From positions 1 to 64,000 of the forward strand of contig NZ_PFGL01000042.1 in assembly GCF_002783505.1 (NCBI RefSeq): DNA of 64,000 nt, in the 5' to 3' direction. The first letter of the stretch is position 1; each line of letters opens with the position of its first letter. The translations under genes and the position numbers were made by a program. Origin of the DNA: Shewanella sp. CG12_big_fil_rev_8_21_14_0_65_47_15. Lineage in GTDB: Bacteria; Pseudomonadota; Gammaproteobacteria; Enterobacterales; Shewanellaceae. Shown piece by piece: positions 32,251 through 44,841 of the stretch. The notes beneath the pieces are model-generated. The model saw nothing but the letters and a program-made list of their open reading frames with translations, was not told the DNA's origin and did not search any database.

Positions 32251-33366
32251 TTAAAACTGCTGTAGCTTCTGATGTAGTTCATCAAACTGCGTTTTATCTA
32301 GCATCACTTGGGCTAATAAATCCGAGAGCACTTCTGCGGATAACTTACCCGCTTGATGTAGCATAGATATTTCACTGATCACATTCGCCCGCCACACAAT
32401 CGCAGCGAGTCCCGATCTTGGCCGCGAATTGATATTGGCAAGCTTATCTAACTCGGTTTCGAAGGTACTGGGCAGCTGCCAATATTTAGCAAGCAGAGCG
32501 CTTAAGGTGAGCGATTTGGCCGTCATCACTTGTCTAAATAACCATGAATTAGGTTGATCGTCAGGTTCTGCCTGTACAAATGCATCGAGTAATATCTTAA
32601 AAATCGCAAGTTTGCCCACATCATGTAATAAGCCAAGCAAGAAGGCTGTGTCTCTATCCTCTTCACTGAGTTCACTCGTCAAAAAAGCCACCTGCATTGA
32701 ATGACGCCAAATCTCGGCCCCAAAACGTCGAAAATAAATGGGCTTAATATCTAACATTTCACGCACTAAGCAACTAGTAACAAAATACCTTAACTGTTCA
32801 CGACCTAATTGCACTAAGGCTTGCTGAAGGCTAGTAATATCTTTGCCTGCACGCTTAAAAGCGGGTGAATTACAGAGTTTAAGGACTTCCACACTGAGCA
32901 GGGGATCTTGCTCTATCAGTGAAAGTAAATCCTTAGTTTCAAACAGTGGATCGGCAAGCTTACGATCTAACTCCAGTACCTTTGACGGCAACTTTAACAC
33001 TTTTTCGGCGATCACTTGTGGCGATGCTAATGCTTGTTCTATTTCAAGCATAACCCGACGCTCTAGATTATTTGCAACACCACCAGTGTCTTTGGTGCGA
33101 GCGGAAAATAATAAGCTATAAAACAGCGCATCTAAGTCAACACAGACCGCCATATTGTACTCAGTATCCATCTGTCTAGGAGATGCAGCACTGATTGGCT
33201 TACCAAGATCTATCTTAGTAAAACTCTTAGGTCGCTCAAGGCTCGATTCTTCGCGAATATTAAATATTTTGTTAAAAAATGACTTGATCAAAAAATACCA
33301 ACCTAGGATAAATAGACAGTTAATAACAACAAAAAGGCATCCACTGCAATTTATAGGCTCAACCAT
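32251..33366 (-). CDS. Membrane-anchored HDOD domain protein
   Basis: A 371-aa protein with one N-terminal membrane segment (about 8-30, CLFVVINCLFILGWYFLI), a linker, and an HDOD domain (about 130-330). The HDOD part is recognised by DLLSLIEQDPLLSVEVLKLCNSP and a partial HD signature in LLGLLHDVGKLAIF. HDOD proteins are regulatory relatives of HD phosphohydrolases; this one keeps an HD pair but I cannot tell whether it is catalytic. The start MVEPINC is a choice among nearby candidates. It is divergent from the glutathione transferase gene. Confidence 0.85.
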   Translation of the reverse strand: MVEPINCSGCLFVVINCLFILGWYFLIKSFFNKIFNIREESSLERPKSFTKIDLGKPISAASPRQMDTEYNMAVCVDLDALFYSLLFSARTKDTGGVANNLERRVMLEIEQALASPQVIAEKVLKLPSKVLELDRKLADPLFETKDLLSLIEQDPLLSVEVLKLCNSPAFKRAGKDITSLQQALVQLGREQLRYFVTSCLVREMLDIKPIYFRRFGAEIWRHSMQVAFLTSELSEEDRDTAFLLGLLHDVGKLAIFKILLDAFVQAEPDDQPNSWLFRQVMTAKSLTLSALLAKYWQLPSTFETELDKLANINSRPRSGLAAIVWRANVISEISMLHQAGKLSAEVLSDLLAQVMLDKTQFDELHQKLQQF

Positions 33367-33464
33367 AACGTCCCGTAGCTGACACAAGAAACATAACATA
33401 TTGGCATAGCTTGCACGGCTTATTCTTTACTAAATAGCATGACAGAGAATAGAAAGGTTAAAAA

Positions 33465-34127
33465 ATGGATCTTTATATAGGCAATAAAAATTACTCTAGC
33501 TGGTCACTGCGGGCTTGGTTAATGGCTGCAAAATCAGGCGTGCAGTTCAACGAAGTATTACTGCAACTCGATACCGACAGCTTTTATCAGCAACTCAACG
33601 CCATTTCGCCGACTTTAAAAGTACCGACATTAGTCGATGGCGATATCACGGTATGGGATTCACTCTCGATTTGTGAATATATCAATGATACTTATCTGTC
33701 AGGAACGGCTTGGCCACAGGATCCCAAGCAAAAAGCCAAAGCCAGATCCCTCGCCTGTGAAATGCATTCAGGCTTTAATGCCGTGCGTAACGCTCTACCA
33801 ATGAACATACGCGCGAGCCGTTATGTCGAACTCACCGATGCGGTCCGCAAAGACATTGAGCGCATCGATGCAATTTGGTCGACACAAATGGCCGAGTTTG
33901 CTCCATCCCAGGATAAAGGTGCTTGGTTATTTGGCCAATGGTCGATTGCCGATATGATGTTTGCCCCAGTGGTGATGCGCTTTATCACCTACGGCATTGA
34001 GGTATCCCAGGCAAGTCGCGCTTATATGCAGTATGTGATCAATTGCCCAGAAATGCAGGCTTGGATTAATGCGGCTAAGGCAGAGACTGAAATTGTCGAG
34101 GCCGATGAAGCGGGTGTCGATAGATAG
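33465..34127 (+). CDS. Glutathione S-transferase family protein
   Basis: A 220-aa soluble GST. The N-terminal thioredoxin-like domain starts LYIGNKNYSSWSLRAWLM, with the SSWSLR segment in the position of the catalytic Ser/Cys, then VPTLVDGDITVWDSLSICEYI carrying the glutathione gamma-glutamyl contact. The all-alpha C-terminal domain has FGQWSIADMMFAPVVMRF. The subgroup resembles YfcF/YibF-like bacterial GSTs; substrate unknown. It is monocistronic and ends at a bidirectional terminator. Confidence 0.9.
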   Translation: MDLYIGNKNYSSWSLRAWLMAAKSGVQFNEVLLQLDTDSFYQQLNAISPTLKVPTLVDGDITVWDSLSICEYINDTYLSGTAWPQDPKQKAKARSLACEMHSGFNAVRNALPMNIRASRYVELTDAVRKDIERIDAIWSTQMAEFAPSQDKGAWLFGQWSIADMMFAPVVMRFITYGIEVSQASRAYMQYVINCPEMQAWINAAKAETEIVEADEAGVDR

Positions 34128-34140
34128 TTTTGAGCAAAAG

Positions 34141-34172
34141 AAAAGGGAAAGCAAAGCTTTCCCTTTTTTATC
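34141..34172. terminator. Terminator between the GST gene and gyrB
   Basis: A perfect 12-bp stem AAAAGGGAAAGC/GCTTTCCCTTTT with an AAA loop and a following T-run, located between convergent genes. Confidence 0.9.
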
Positions 34173-34202
34173 AATCGCTAACGATTTTAAATCGTCTAAA
34201 GA

Positions 34203-36629
<2,427 letters not shown>

Positions 36630-36636
36630 TCAATGG

Positions 36637-37719
36637 TTATTCAATTACCGTTACACGTCCCTGTTCCACATGGAACATCCTACTGGGAGGCGTGTGTAAC
36701 GAATCGACTATTGCTGCAGGCTCAATGGCAGTGACAAACACTTGTGCACCAGTGTCCACGAGCTGCTTTAGCAATAGCTGCCTATGCTGTGCATCCAACT
36801 CGGATGGAAGATCATCCACAAGATAAATACTGTGTTTATCTATTTGTTGTTTGAGCAACTTTCCCTGTGCAATACGCAGTGCACAGACTAATAATTTCAA
36901 TTGACCACGGGACAGGGCATCCTGCGCCGGCAAAGTGCCTACACGAAGTCTAAGGTCAGCTTTATGGGGACCGCTGACGGTATGACCTGTGGCCAAATCT
37001 CTGGAATATTGGTTTTCGAGTAGTTCTGCAAAATCCGTCTTACTATCCCAGCCGCGGGTAAATGAAACCTTCACATCTATCAGCGGTAAAAACTCCCCGA
37101 TTATACCCTTAAGTAGCTCATTTAACGAGTCTACATAATGGTTTCGTATTTCAGTGACCTGCTCGGCATAACGCACAAACTCTCGGTCCCAAAATTGAAT
37201 ATGACTGTAGGACGAACCGTTTCTAAGCAATTGATTTCTTTGCTTAAGAACTCTACGAACATTCGTCCAAGCACCATAAAACTGTGGATCGGCATGAAAT
37301 GCGCCCCAATCGATAAATTGTCGCCGGGATTTTGGGCCTTCAAACAGTAACGAAAAGCTTTCTGGTGTGATCACTTGAATAGGTAAGGTTTCGGCTAATG
37401 TCGACAGACGTTTAATTTTTTCGCCGTCGATTTTCACTTCCGTCTCGCCACTACGAAACCGCCGTAAACCGATTTTACTGTCACCACGGGGTAAATTTAA
37501 CGTAGCGAATAAGGTCAACTTATCCTCGTCGTTATTGATCACCCGTTGGGATAAATGGCTGCGAAAGGAGCGCCCCATACCAAGGAAATAAATCGCCTCC
37601 AAAATGCTGGTTTTGCCGCTGCCATTTTGACCATAAATGACATTAATACCAGCACTTGGGCTTAATTGCGCCAATTGAATATTGCGAAAAGCTTCTATAT
37701 TAAGACGGGTCAGGCTCAT
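36637..37719 (-). CDS. recF: DNA replication and repair protein RecF
   Basis: A 360-aa SMC-like ATPase of the RecFOR recombination-mediator pathway. It shows the Walker [19 protein letters not shown] near residue 30, the signature [17 protein letters not shown] and the Walker B-like [12 protein letters not shown] degenerate parS-like sequence (36662-36677) lies in its last codons. It sits 180 bp after dnaN and 16 bp before gyrB. Confidence 0.97.
   Translation of the reverse strand: MSLTRLNIEAFRNIQLAQLSPSAGINVIYGQNGSGKTSILEAIYFLGMGRSFRSHLSQRVINNDEDKLTLFATLNLPRGDSKIGLRRFRSGETEVKIDGEKIKRLSTLAETLPIQVITPESFSLLFEGPKSRRQFIDWGAFHADPQFYGAWTNVRRVLKQRNQLLRNGSSYSHIQFWDREFVRYAEQVTEIRNHYVDSLNELLKGIIGEFLPLIDVKVSFTRGWDSKTDFAELLENQYSRDLATGHTVSGPHKADLRLRVGTLPAQDALSRGQLKLLVCALRIAQGKLLKQQIDKHSIYLVDDLPSELDAQHRQLLLKQLVDTGAQVFVTAIEPAAIVDSLHTPPSRMFHVEQGRVTVIE
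36662..36677. promoter_or_regulatory. Degenerate parS-like site in the recF 3' end
   Basis: TGTTCCACATGGAACA differs from the perfect parS palindrome by a single central base. Many ParB proteins tolerate little variation at the centre, so binding is uncertain. Confidence 0.45.
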
Positions 37720-37896
37720 GCATTACTCATAACACCGAGTAAACGGCTTAGGCAAAAACTTATAGGGCTCATCATATCGCAACTCTACCATTCAACAATG
37801 GAAAGCATAACTGAGGCATTTCAAGGGCATCTACACCGCCCCAAGACGATGTAGATAGTAAAGATAAACCAGTAAACACAGGCTTGTTGATATGGA

Positions 37897-38997
37897 TTAT
37901 AAGCGCATTGGCATAACCACATACATGGAATCTTCTTCCAAATGGTTTTCAATTAGGGCGCTGGAATTACCATCAATGAGCGTGATACGCACATCATCGG
38001 ACTTAAGGTTGTTGAGCACGTCGAGTAAATAACTGACGTTAAAACCAATTTCTAGGGATTGATTGTTGTAATCCACATCGATGATTTCTTCCGCTTCTTC
38101 CTGCTCAGGATTATTCGCTGTGATTTTGAGTAAACCCGCTTCAAGCTGAATACGCACACCGCGGAATTTCTCATTGGATAAAATCGATGCACGGGTCAGC
38201 GCTTGCTTTAAATGGTTACGACTCGCAATCACTATTTTATCACCGCCCTTTGGCAATACACGGCGATAATCGGGAAAGCGGCCATCGACTAATTTACTGG
38301 TAAATACTGTATTAGCCGTAGTGGCGCGAATGGCATTATCACCGATAGCAATCGCGATATCGAGATCGTCCGACTCTAATAAACGTGCCATTTCCATTAC
38401 GCCCTTACGCGGAACTATGACTTGTTTTTCAGGTAATTGTGCTTCAATCGTACGGTGACTTAAGGCTAAACGATGGCCATCGGTCGCAATAGCGCGCAAC
38501 ACATTACCTTCAGTCTCAAACAATAACCCGTTGAGGTAATAACGCACATCTTGGTTAGCCATAGAAAATTGCGTCGAGTCGATAATCGACTTCAACACGC
38601 CCTGCTTCAAACTAAATTCAATCTCGGCTTGGAAGGCTTCAACATTGGGATATTCTTCTGCGGGCAACGTCGCTAAGGAAAAACGGCTACGGCCTGAACG
38701 CAGCAACCACTTATTATCTTGTTGCTCGACTTTCAGTTCGCTTTGTTCAGGCAAAGATTTAACGATATCCAGCAGCTTTTTAGCCGGAACCGTAGTACGA
38801 CCTTCTTCTATATCACCATGAACCACAGCTTGGCCCACGAGTTCGACTTCTAGATCTGTGCCCGTCAACTTAAGTGAGTGACCACTTACTTCTACAAGGA
38901 GATTAGCCAAAATGGGCAAGTTATGGCGTCTTTCTACCGCACCACACACTAATTGCAACGGCTTTAATAGGGCATCCCTATCAATTGAAAATTTCAT
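37897..38997 (-). CDS. dnaN: DNA polymerase III beta sliding clamp
   Basis: A 366-aa clamp with three tandem clamp domains, N-terminus MKFSIDRDALLKPLQLVCGAVERRH and C-terminus ending MYVVMPMRL, the family end. I choose the ATG giving MKFSID because an AAGGA site lies about 11 nt upstream; a TTG three codons earlier is too close to that site. It lies between dnaA (19 bp upstream) and recF. Confidence 0.98.
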   Translation of the reverse strand: MKFSIDRDALLKPLQLVCGAVERRHNLPILANLLVEVSGHSLKLTGTDLEVELVGQAVVHGDIEEGRTTVPAKKLLDIVKSLPEQSELKVEQQDNKWLLRSGRSRFSLATLPAEEYPNVEAFQAEIEFSLKQGVLKSIIDSTQFSMANQDVRYYLNGLLFETEGNVLRAIATDGHRLALSHRTIEAQLPEKQVIVPRKGVMEMARLLESDDLDIAIAIGDNAIRATTANTVFTSKLVDGRFPDYRRVLPKGGDKIVIASRNHLKQALTRASILSNEKFRGVRIQLEAGLLKITANNPEQEEAEEIIDVDYNNQSLEIGFNVSYLLDVLNNLKSDDVRITLIDGNSSALIENHLEEDSMYVVMPMRL

Positions 38998-39016
38998 GGT
39001 GTCCAATTCCTTGATT

Positions 39017-40405
39017 TTAAGAAGATAAGGTTCTAATCAAGTTAGCGTAATCTTCTTTAATGTCGTGGCTCTCTTCCCGTAGCTGAGCAATCTTACGACA
39101 GGCATGCAACACTGTGGTGTGATCTCGACCACCAAAAGCATCACCAATTTCCGGCAAGCTTTGGTTAGTTAATTCTTTGGATAACGCCATGGCAACTTGT
39201 CTAGGGCGCGCAACGCTGCGCGAACGACGCTTAGACAACATATCAGCCATCTTGATCTTGTAGTATTCAGCTACGGTTTTCTGAATATTGTCTATAGTGA
39301 CTAATTTTTCTTGAAGTGCCAAGAGGTCACGTAAGGCTTCACGAACAAAATCAATGGTAATTGGTCGACCCGTGAAGTTCGCGTTGGCGATAACGCGGTT
39401 TAACGCCCCTTCTAGCTCACGCACGTTTGAACGTAAACGTTTAGCAATAAAGAAGGCCACTTCATCGGGTAAGTTAATACCGCTCTCCTGCGCTTTACGC
39501 ATCAAAATCGCCACGCGGGTTTCTAACTCTGGTGGCTCAATAGCCACAGTTAAACCCCAACCAAAACGCGATTTCAATCTGTCTTCAACACCGTCGATCT
39601 CTTTTGGATAACGATCTGAAGTCAAAATAATTTGATGATTCCCCTCCAGCAAGGCGTTGAAGGTATGGAAGAATTCTTCTTGAGATCGGTCTTTATTAGC
39701 AAAAAATTGAATATCATCGATAAACAAGGCATCGACGCTACGGTAGTAACGTTTAAATTCTTCGATCGCATTGTTTTGCAGCGCTTTGACCATGTCCTGG
39801 ACAAAACGCTCGGAATGCATATAAACCACTTTGGCATTGGGATTATTTTTAATGATCCCGTTACCAACCGCGTGCAACAGGTGAGTCTTACCTAGACCTG
39901 TTCCACCATATAAGAATAATGGGTTATAGGCACCACCTGGATTTTCAGCCACTTGCAACGCCGCAGCCTTACCTAATTGGTTTGATTTACCTTCAACGAA
40001 GTTATCAAACTGGTAGGTTGGATTGATATTGCTGCGATGGTTAGCATTAGCGATAGGCTCAGCTTGAGTATTAAAAGATGTCCCTACTGTCGCTTTAGTC
40101 TGAGGATTAGGCACTCGCGTTGCCACTATCGGAGCCACGGGTTCAGGCTTTTTCGCCGATGGACGGCTACCAATATCGAAGCGTAGCTTAGGCGCATCAC
40201 TGCCCATTTGCTCTGTAAAAAACTGATTAATGATATTGATGTATTTATCTCTGACCCAATCGAGCACGAAGCGGTTGGGCGCATAAAGCACCAAAGTATC
40301 TCCATCCATTTCGGCTTGTAACGGTCTGATCCACATACTGAACTGCTGAGCAGAAAGCTCATCCTGCAGTCGTCCGATACATTGTTGCCAAAGTGAAACA
40401 GCCAC
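39017..40405 (-). CDS. dnaA: Chromosomal replication initiator DnaA
   Basis: The 462-aa AAA+ initiator that melts oriC. Domain I is N-terminal ([14 protein letters not shown]), domain II is a variable linker (about 85-125), domain III has Walker [17 protein letters not shown] and Walker [12 protein letters not shown], and domain IV has the DnaA-box recognition signature [15 protein letters not shown]. The start codon is GTG. Upstream lies a 450-bp region with four DnaA-box-like sites and dense GATC, consistent with autoregulation. Confidence 0.98.
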   Translation of the reverse strand: MAVSLWQQCIGRLQDELSAQQFSMWIRPLQAEMDGDTLVLYAPNRFVLDWVRDKYINIINQFFTEQMGSDAPKLRFDIGSRPSAKKPEPVAPIVATRVPNPQTKATVGTSFNTQAEPIANANHRSNINPTYQFDNFVEGKSNQLGKAAALQVAENPGGAYNPLFLYGGTGLGKTHLLHAVGNGIIKNNPNAKVVYMHSERFVQDMVKALQNNAIEEFKRYYRSVDALFIDDIQFFANKDRSQEEFFHTFNALLEGNHQIILTSDRYPKEIDGVEDRLKSRFGWGLTVAIEPPELETRVAILMRKAQESGINLPDEVAFFIAKRLRSNVRELEGALNRVIANANFTGRPITIDFVREALRDLLALQEKLVTIDNIQKTVAEYYKIKMADMLSKRRSRSVARPRQVAMALSKELTNQSLPEIGDAFGGRDHTTVLHACRKIAQLREESHDIKEDYANLIRTLSS

Positions 40406-40746
40406 TAAGTTATCCCCAAAAGATCATCAAAAAAGAGGTGTATTCTATAGCGAGATCTCAATGATCGCTATCCTTAAAAAATATTTATCCCCAGCGAGAT
40501 CATTCTATGTGGATATCCTCGATCATCAAAGATCAAAATCGATCCTTTTATTAAACAATTAGCGCAAATCCCGCTTTATTAAGCGATCCACATTGATCTA
40601 TAATGGCGCCCCTTTGATCGAGTCAAAGATCCCCGTTACTACTAGATATAGTAGCCGTACACAGAGTTATCCACATCTTATGGTGTATTGCGGGGATGGA
40701 TCTCAGGACACGCTGGCAGAAATAAACCACTTACCGACTTTCGTTG
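40406..40746. other. dnaA-rpmH intergenic region with DnaA boxes and dense GATC sites
   Basis: A perfect DnaA box TTATCCACA lies at 40667-40675. Two near-boxes TTATCCCCA are at 40410-40418 and 40485-40493, and an inverted near-box (ATATCCACA on the minus strand) is at 40508-40516. More than ten GATC (Dam) sites are packed into about 220 bp (40420-40640), next to A/T-rich stretches. This is the position of oriC in Pseudomonas-type genomes. Here the better oriC candidate is at 58302-58741, so this is probably the dnaA regulatory region, possibly with ancestral origin character. Confidence 0.7.
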
Positions 40747-40775
40747 TTGACGAGACCAAGTAAAGTGATTACAAT
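40747..40775 (+). promoter_or_regulatory. Sigma-70 promoter for rpmH-rnpA-yidD-yidC
   Basis: -35 TTGACG (40747-40752) and -10 TACAAT (40770-40775) with a 17-bp spacer, about 75 bp before rpmH. It is near-consensus, as expected for a ribosomal protein operon. Confidence 0.75.
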
Positions 40776-40851
40776 TCGGCCTCTTTTTTGCCCTTACCTC
40801 TAATAACTAGAGATAAGGAATGTTCACTAATAACAAAGACGGATTGCCATC

Positions 40852-40989
40852 ATGAGTAAACGTACTTTTCAACCTAGCAACCTGAAGCGCAAGCGTTCTC
40901 ACGGCTTCCGCGCTCGTATGGCTACTGTAGGCGGCCGTAAGGTGCTTGCACGTCGTCGTGCGAAAGGTCGCGCTCGTTTATCTGCTTAA
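40852..40989 (+). CDS. rpmH: 50S ribosomal protein L34
   Basis: A 45-aa highly basic protein beginning [19 protein letters not shown] and ending GRARLSA, the full L34 sequence. It is located directly upstream of rnpA, the universal arrangement. It is followed after 15 bp by the TTG start of rnpA. Confidence 0.98.
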
Positions 40990-41004
40990 TAAGTGGATAA
41001 CTAG

Positions 41005-41361
41005 TTGACTAGCTATACCTTTACGCGGGAGTTACGTTTGCTAACTCCCGCGCAATTTAAATCTGTATTCTCCAATCCCATCAAAGCATCTTCTGCTGAA
41101 ATTACCTTGCTCGCTATTCCTAACTCGGAACAACATCCGCGTCTGGGCCTTACTGTTGCTAAACGCTATGTAAAACGCGCCAATCAACGTAATCGCATTA
41201 AGCGCGTCATCAGAGATAGTTTTCGTTTAAATCAACACGACATTCCTCACCTTGATATCGTTGTGCTGGTCAGAAATGGCGTGATGGAAATGGAAAACGC
41301 AGAAATCAACAAATTGATAGAAAAGCTATGGCGCAAACTCAGTCGCCGCTACAATGGCTAG
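41005..41361 (+). CDS. rnpA: Ribonuclease P protein component
   Basis: The 118-aa basic protein subunit of RNase P, which helps the catalytic RNA process tRNA 5' ends. The RNR signature [18 protein letters not shown] is present. The start is TTG ([18 protein letters not shown]), matching the family N-terminus; no ATG is available at that position. The last 34 bp overlap the start of yidD. Confidence 0.95.
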   Translation: MTSYTFTRELRLLTPAQFKSVFSNPIKASSAEITLLAIPNSEQHPRLGLTVAKRYVKRANQRNRIKRVIRDSFRLNQHDIPHLDIVVLVRNGVMEMENAEINKLIEKLWRKLSRRYNG

Positions 41362-41582
41362 CGACCACGTTAATTCGTGGCTATCAAATCTTCATTAGCC
41401 CTATACTGGGCCCTCGTTGTCGTTTCAATCCCACTTGCTCTCATTACGCCATTGAAGCAATAAAAGTGCACGGAACCGCGAAAGGTTGTTGGTTTGCATT
41501 GAAACGCATATTAAAATGTCACCCTTTACATCCCGGCGGTAGCGATCCCGTCCCCCCTAAAAATGACAGGTGTAATAAATAG
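41328..41582 (+). CDS. yidD: Membrane protein insertion efficiency factor YidD
   Basis: An 84-aa YidD protein with an N-terminal amphipathic/hydrophobic segment ([18 protein letters not shown]) and the three-cysteine signature [20 protein letters not shown]. It assists YidC/Sec insertion of membrane proteins. The start overlaps the rnpA 3' end by 34 bp and it stops 3 bp before yidC, so all three are translationally linked. Confidence 0.94.
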   Translation: MAQTQSPLQWLATTLIRGYQIFISPILGPRCRFNPTCSHYAIEAIKVHGTAKGCWFALKRILKCHPLHPGGSDPVPPKNDRCNK

Positions 41583-41585
41583 GCT

Positions 41586-43211
41586 ATGGAATCTCAACGC
41601 AATATATTGCTCATAGGACTACTGTTTGTCAGCTTTTTGCTGTGGCAACAGTGGCAAGCAGACAAAGCTCCTAAACCCGTTGCAACCGAATCGTCCTTAG
41701 TGGCGAACACGGCTAGCACTCACAGTGCCGATGTTCCAGAAGCTGATACAGGTGTGCCAGCAGCCGTCGCTGCAACTCAAAATATTATCACGGTAAAAAC
41801 CGATCAACTCGATGTGCAACTCAACCCTGTGGGTGGTGACATCGTTTTTGCAGCGCTAGTTTCACACAAAATGGAACAGGGTAAAGACCAACCCTTCGTG
41901 TTGCTTGAGCAAACGAAAGATTTCACTTATATAGCCCAGAGTGGCCTGATTGGTCGTGATGGTATCGATAGCAGTGCCAAAGGTCGTGCAGTATTCACTG
42001 CCTCTGCGACTGAATTTACCTTAGCCGATGGCCAAGACAGCTTAGAAGTTCCATTAACTTATGTCGCTGACAATGGCGTGACATACACTAAAGTGTTTGT
42101 ATTCCATCGCGGCAAGTTTAACGTCGATATTGATTACAAGATCAACAACACCTCGACAACGCCACTGCAAGTACAGATGTACGGTCAGATTAAACAAACA
42201 ATTAAGCCGACCGAAAGCAGCATGATGATGCCAACCTACCGCGGTGGCGCATTCTCAACGCAAGATGTGCGTTATGAGAAATACAAGTTTGATGACATGG
42301 CTAAAGGCAACCTGAACCAAGCTACCTTGGGCGGTTGGGCTGCGATGCTACAACATTACTTCGTATCGGCTTGGATCCCACCAGCGACCGACAGCAACAC
42401 GATTTTCTCAAGTGTTAGCGCAGGCGGTTTAGCTAACATTGGCTTCCGCGGCGCGGTATACGATATTGCACCAGGTGCGACTCAAGAAATTAGCTCACAG
42501 TTCTACGTTGGTCCTAAGGATCAAAAAGCTCTGTCAGCCATCTCTGATACCTTAAACCTAGTAGTTGATTACGGTTTCCTTTGGTGGTTAGCCGTTCCAA
42601 TCCACTGGTTATTGATGTTCTATCAATCATTTGTGGGTAACTGGGGTGTGGCAATTATCCTGATCACCTTAACCGTTCGTGGTTTACTGTTCCCGCTGAC
42701 CAAAGCGCAGTACACCTCAATGGCGAAGATGCGCAACCTGCAACCTAAACTGACTGAGCTGAAAGAACGTTTTGGTGATGACCGTCAGAAGATGGGTCAG
42801 GCCATGATGGAACTGTATAAGAAAGAAAAAGTTAACCCTATGGGTGGTTGCTTACCTATCATTTTACAGATGCCAATCTTCATTGCCTTGTACTGGGTAT
42901 TGCTAGAAAGCTTCGAGCTACGTCATGCGCCATTTATGTTATGGATCCACGACTTATCGGTACAAGATCCTTACTACATTCTGCCACTGCTGATGGGCGC
43001 ATCTATGTTTGTGATGCAGAAGATGCAACCTATCGCACCGACAATGGATCCAATGCAAGTGAAGATGATGCAGTGGATGCCAATGATCTTTACCGTATTC
43101 TTCCTGTGGTTCCCATCGGGTCTAGTACTGTACTGGTTAGTGGGTAACATAGTTGCCATTATCCAGCAGAAGATTATTTATGCAGGTCTAGAGAAAAAAG
43201 GCTTAAAATAA
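41586..43211 (+). CDS. yidC: Membrane protein insertase YidC
   Basis: A 541-aa inner-membrane insertase. An N-terminal TM segment ([18 protein letters not shown]) is followed by a large periplasmic domain (about 60-340) and the conserved five-TM insertase core starting [20 protein letters not shown]. The cytoplasmic helical hairpin ([19 protein letters not shown]) is present. Length is typical for gammaproteobacteria. A terminator follows before mnmE. Confidence 0.97.
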   Translation: MESQRNILLIGLLFVSFLLWQQWQADKAPKPVATESSLVANTASTHSADVPEADTGVPAAVAATQNIITVKTDQLDVQLNPVGGDIVFAALVSHKMEQGKDQPFVLLEQTKDFTYIAQSGLIGRDGIDSSAKGRAVFTASATEFTLADGQDSLEVPLTYVADNGVTYTKVFVFHRGKFNVDIDYKINNTSTTPLQVQMYGQIKQTIKPTESSMMMPTYRGGAFSTQDVRYEKYKFDDMAKGNLNQATLGGWAAMLQHYFVSAWIPPATDSNTIFSSVSAGGLANIGFRGAVYDIAPGATQEISSQFYVGPKDQKALSAISDTLNLVVDYGFLWWLAVPIHWLLMFYQSFVGNWGVAIILITLTVRGLLFPLTKAQYTSMAKMRNLQPKLTELKERFGDDRQKMGQAMMELYKKEKVNPMGGCLPIILQMPIFIALYWVLLESFELRHAPFMLWIHDLSVQDPYYILPLLMGASMFVMQKMQPIAPTMDPMQVKMMQWMPMIFTVFFLWFPSGLVLYWLVGNIVAIIQQKIIYAGLEKKGLK

Positions 43212-43252
43212 GCCCTAGCGCTAGATAGGAGCCAACAACTCCTACATATTTA

Positions 43253-43281
43253 AAAAGGCGGCTTCATTGGCCGCCTTTTCC
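43253..43281 (+). terminator. Intrinsic terminator between yidC and mnmE
   Basis: A 10-bp stem AAAAGGCGGC/GCCGCCTTTT with a 7-nt loop followed by a short pyrimidine run. Confidence 0.8.
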
Positions 43282-43316
43282 TTTAGATGATTTGATCGAT
43301 ATTAGTGGGTATTTCC

Positions 43317-44678
43317 GTGACAACTGACACTATCGTGGCTCAAGCCACCGCGCCCGGACGTGGCGGCGTGGGTATCATTCGAATTTCAGGCAACAAGGCC
43401 AGTGATGTTGCTATGGCCATCTTAGGTCATCAACCTAAGACCCGTTATGCCGACTATTGCGACTTTAAAAGTGCCTCGGGCCAAGTGATAGACCAAGGTA
43501 TAGCGCTATTTTTTAAAGGCCCTAATTCCTTTACCGGTGAAGATGTATTGGAACTTCAAGGACACGGCGGGCAAATCGTCCTCGATATGCTGATCAAACG
43601 CGTATTGGAAATTGAAGGTATTCGTATCGCCAAACCGGGTGAATTTAGCGAACAGGCCTTTATGAACGATAAGCTCGACTTAACCCAAGCCGAGGCCATT
43701 GCCGACCTTATCGATGCCACCAGCGAGCAAGCCGCTAAAAGCGCACTGCAATCGCTACAGGGTGAGTTTTCTAAGGAAGTTCATGAGCTGGTGGACCAAG
43801 TCACGAACCTGCGTTTATACGTTGAAGCCGCGATTGATTTCCCCGATGAAGAAGTCGACTTTTTAAGTGATGGCAAAATTGCCAATGCGCTGTATAAAAT
43901 CATCGACAAACTCGACCTAGTGCAAGCCAGCGCCAAGCAAGGCTCTATTATCCGTGAAGGCATGAAAGTAGTGATTGCCGGTCGCCCCAATGCCGGAAAA
44001 TCCAGTTTATTAAATGCCTTAGCAGGTAAAGAGTCGGCGATTGTCACCGAAATAGCCGGTACCACCCGTGATGTATTACGTGAACATATCCATTTAGATG
44101 GCATGCCGCTGCATATTATCGATACCGCGGGTCTACGCGACACCACTGATACCGTTGAACAAATCGGTATAGAGCGCGCCTGGAACGAGATAAATAGTGC
44201 CGATCGCGTATTATTTATGGTGGATGGCACCACAACCGCCGCCGTCGATCCCCATGATATTTGGCCCGATTTTATCGATCGCCTGCCCGCCAATTTGGGC
44301 GTGACAGTGATCCGCAATAAAGCCGATCTCACTGGCGAAAACTTAATGATGACCGAAGAACAAGGTTACAGCGTCTATCGGATCTCGGCCAAAACCGGGC
44401 TCGGTGTTGAAGAGCTAAAGCAGCACTTAAAGTCCCTCATGGGCTATCAGAGTAATCTCGAAGGTGGCTTTATTGCCCGTCGCCGTCATCTCGAAGCACT
44501 CGAGATAGCCGCAAGTCACTTGCAACTAGGCAAAGAGCAATTAGAAATCTACCTCGCGGGCGAACTGCTGGCTGAAGAGTTACGTATGTGCCAATTAGCA
44601 TTATCCGAGATCACCGGACGCTTTACTTCCGACGACCTACTCGGCAAAATTTTTAGCTCATTCTGTATCGGGAAGTAA
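43317..44678 (+). CDS. mnmE: tRNA uridine-5-carboxymethylaminomethyl modification GTPase MnmE
   Basis: A 453-aa GTPase that works with MnmG (encoded at 58742) to form cmnm5U34 in tRNA. It has an N-terminal folate-binding domain ([15 protein letters not shown]), a G domain with [17 protein letters not shown] and RNKAD, and the catalytic C-terminal FCIGK. I start at the GTG giving [11 protein letters not shown]; a GTG four codons earlier is possible. The last 18 bp are the attachment site of the island, but the reading frame and C-terminus are intact. Confidence 0.96.
   Translation: MTTDTIVAQATAPGRGGVGIIRISGNKASDVAMAILGHQPKTRYADYCDFKSASGQVIDQGIALFFKGPNSFTGEDVLELQGHGGQIVLDMLIKRVLEIEGIRIAKPGEFSEQAFMNDKLDLTQAEAIADLIDATSEQAAKSALQSLQGEFSKEVHELVDQVTNLRLYVEAAIDFPDEEVDFLSDGKIANALYKIIDKLDLVQASAKQGSIIREGMKVVIAGRPNAGKSSLLNALAGKESAIVTEIAGTTRDVLREHIHLDGMPLHIIDTAGLRDTTDTVEQIGIERAWNEINSADRVLFMVDGTTTAAVDPHDIWPDFIDRLPANLGVTVIRNKADLTGENLMMTEEQGYSVYRISAKTGLGVEELKQHLKSLMGYQSNLEGGFIARRRHLEALEIAASHLQLGKEQLEIYLAGELLAEELRMCQLALSEITGRFTSDDLLGKIFSSFCIGK
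44661..44678. repeat. attL: left direct repeat of the island
   Basis: TTCTGTATCGGGAAGTAA, the last five codons and stop of mnmE. It differs from the right repeat at two third-codon positions only (GGG/GGC and AAG/AAA). Confidence 0.93.
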
Positions 44679-44778
44679 AAGAGTAAAACGCATCAAACCA
44701 AATCAAAACAACATTATGATTTTAAAATAATTTTGTTTTATTGGGTGGGAAGCAATTTGAAGGGTTTTGTCTATTCTT

Positions 44779-44823
44779 GCTCCGTATGTGCTCCGAAGAT
44801 AAATTCTGGAGCACATGCGGAGC
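44779..44823. repeat. Inverted repeat upstream of the integrase
   Basis: 16-bp arms (44779-44794 and 44808-44823) with one mismatch and a 13-bp spacer, containing repeated GGAGCAC units. The position, between the attL core and the integrase start, fits integrase arm-type or excisionase binding sites, or an operator. Function inferred. Confidence 0.6.
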
Positions 44824-44841
44824 ACAAGATGAGAAAAACCT

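Noticed and set aside
36662..36677. Fourth strong parS site
   Set aside because: The central base differs from the consensus and breaks the dyad; kept only as a degenerate candidate.
43305..44678. mnmE as a gene disrupted by the island
   Set aside because: The frame is full length and ends in the normal catalytic FCIGK; integration is silent.
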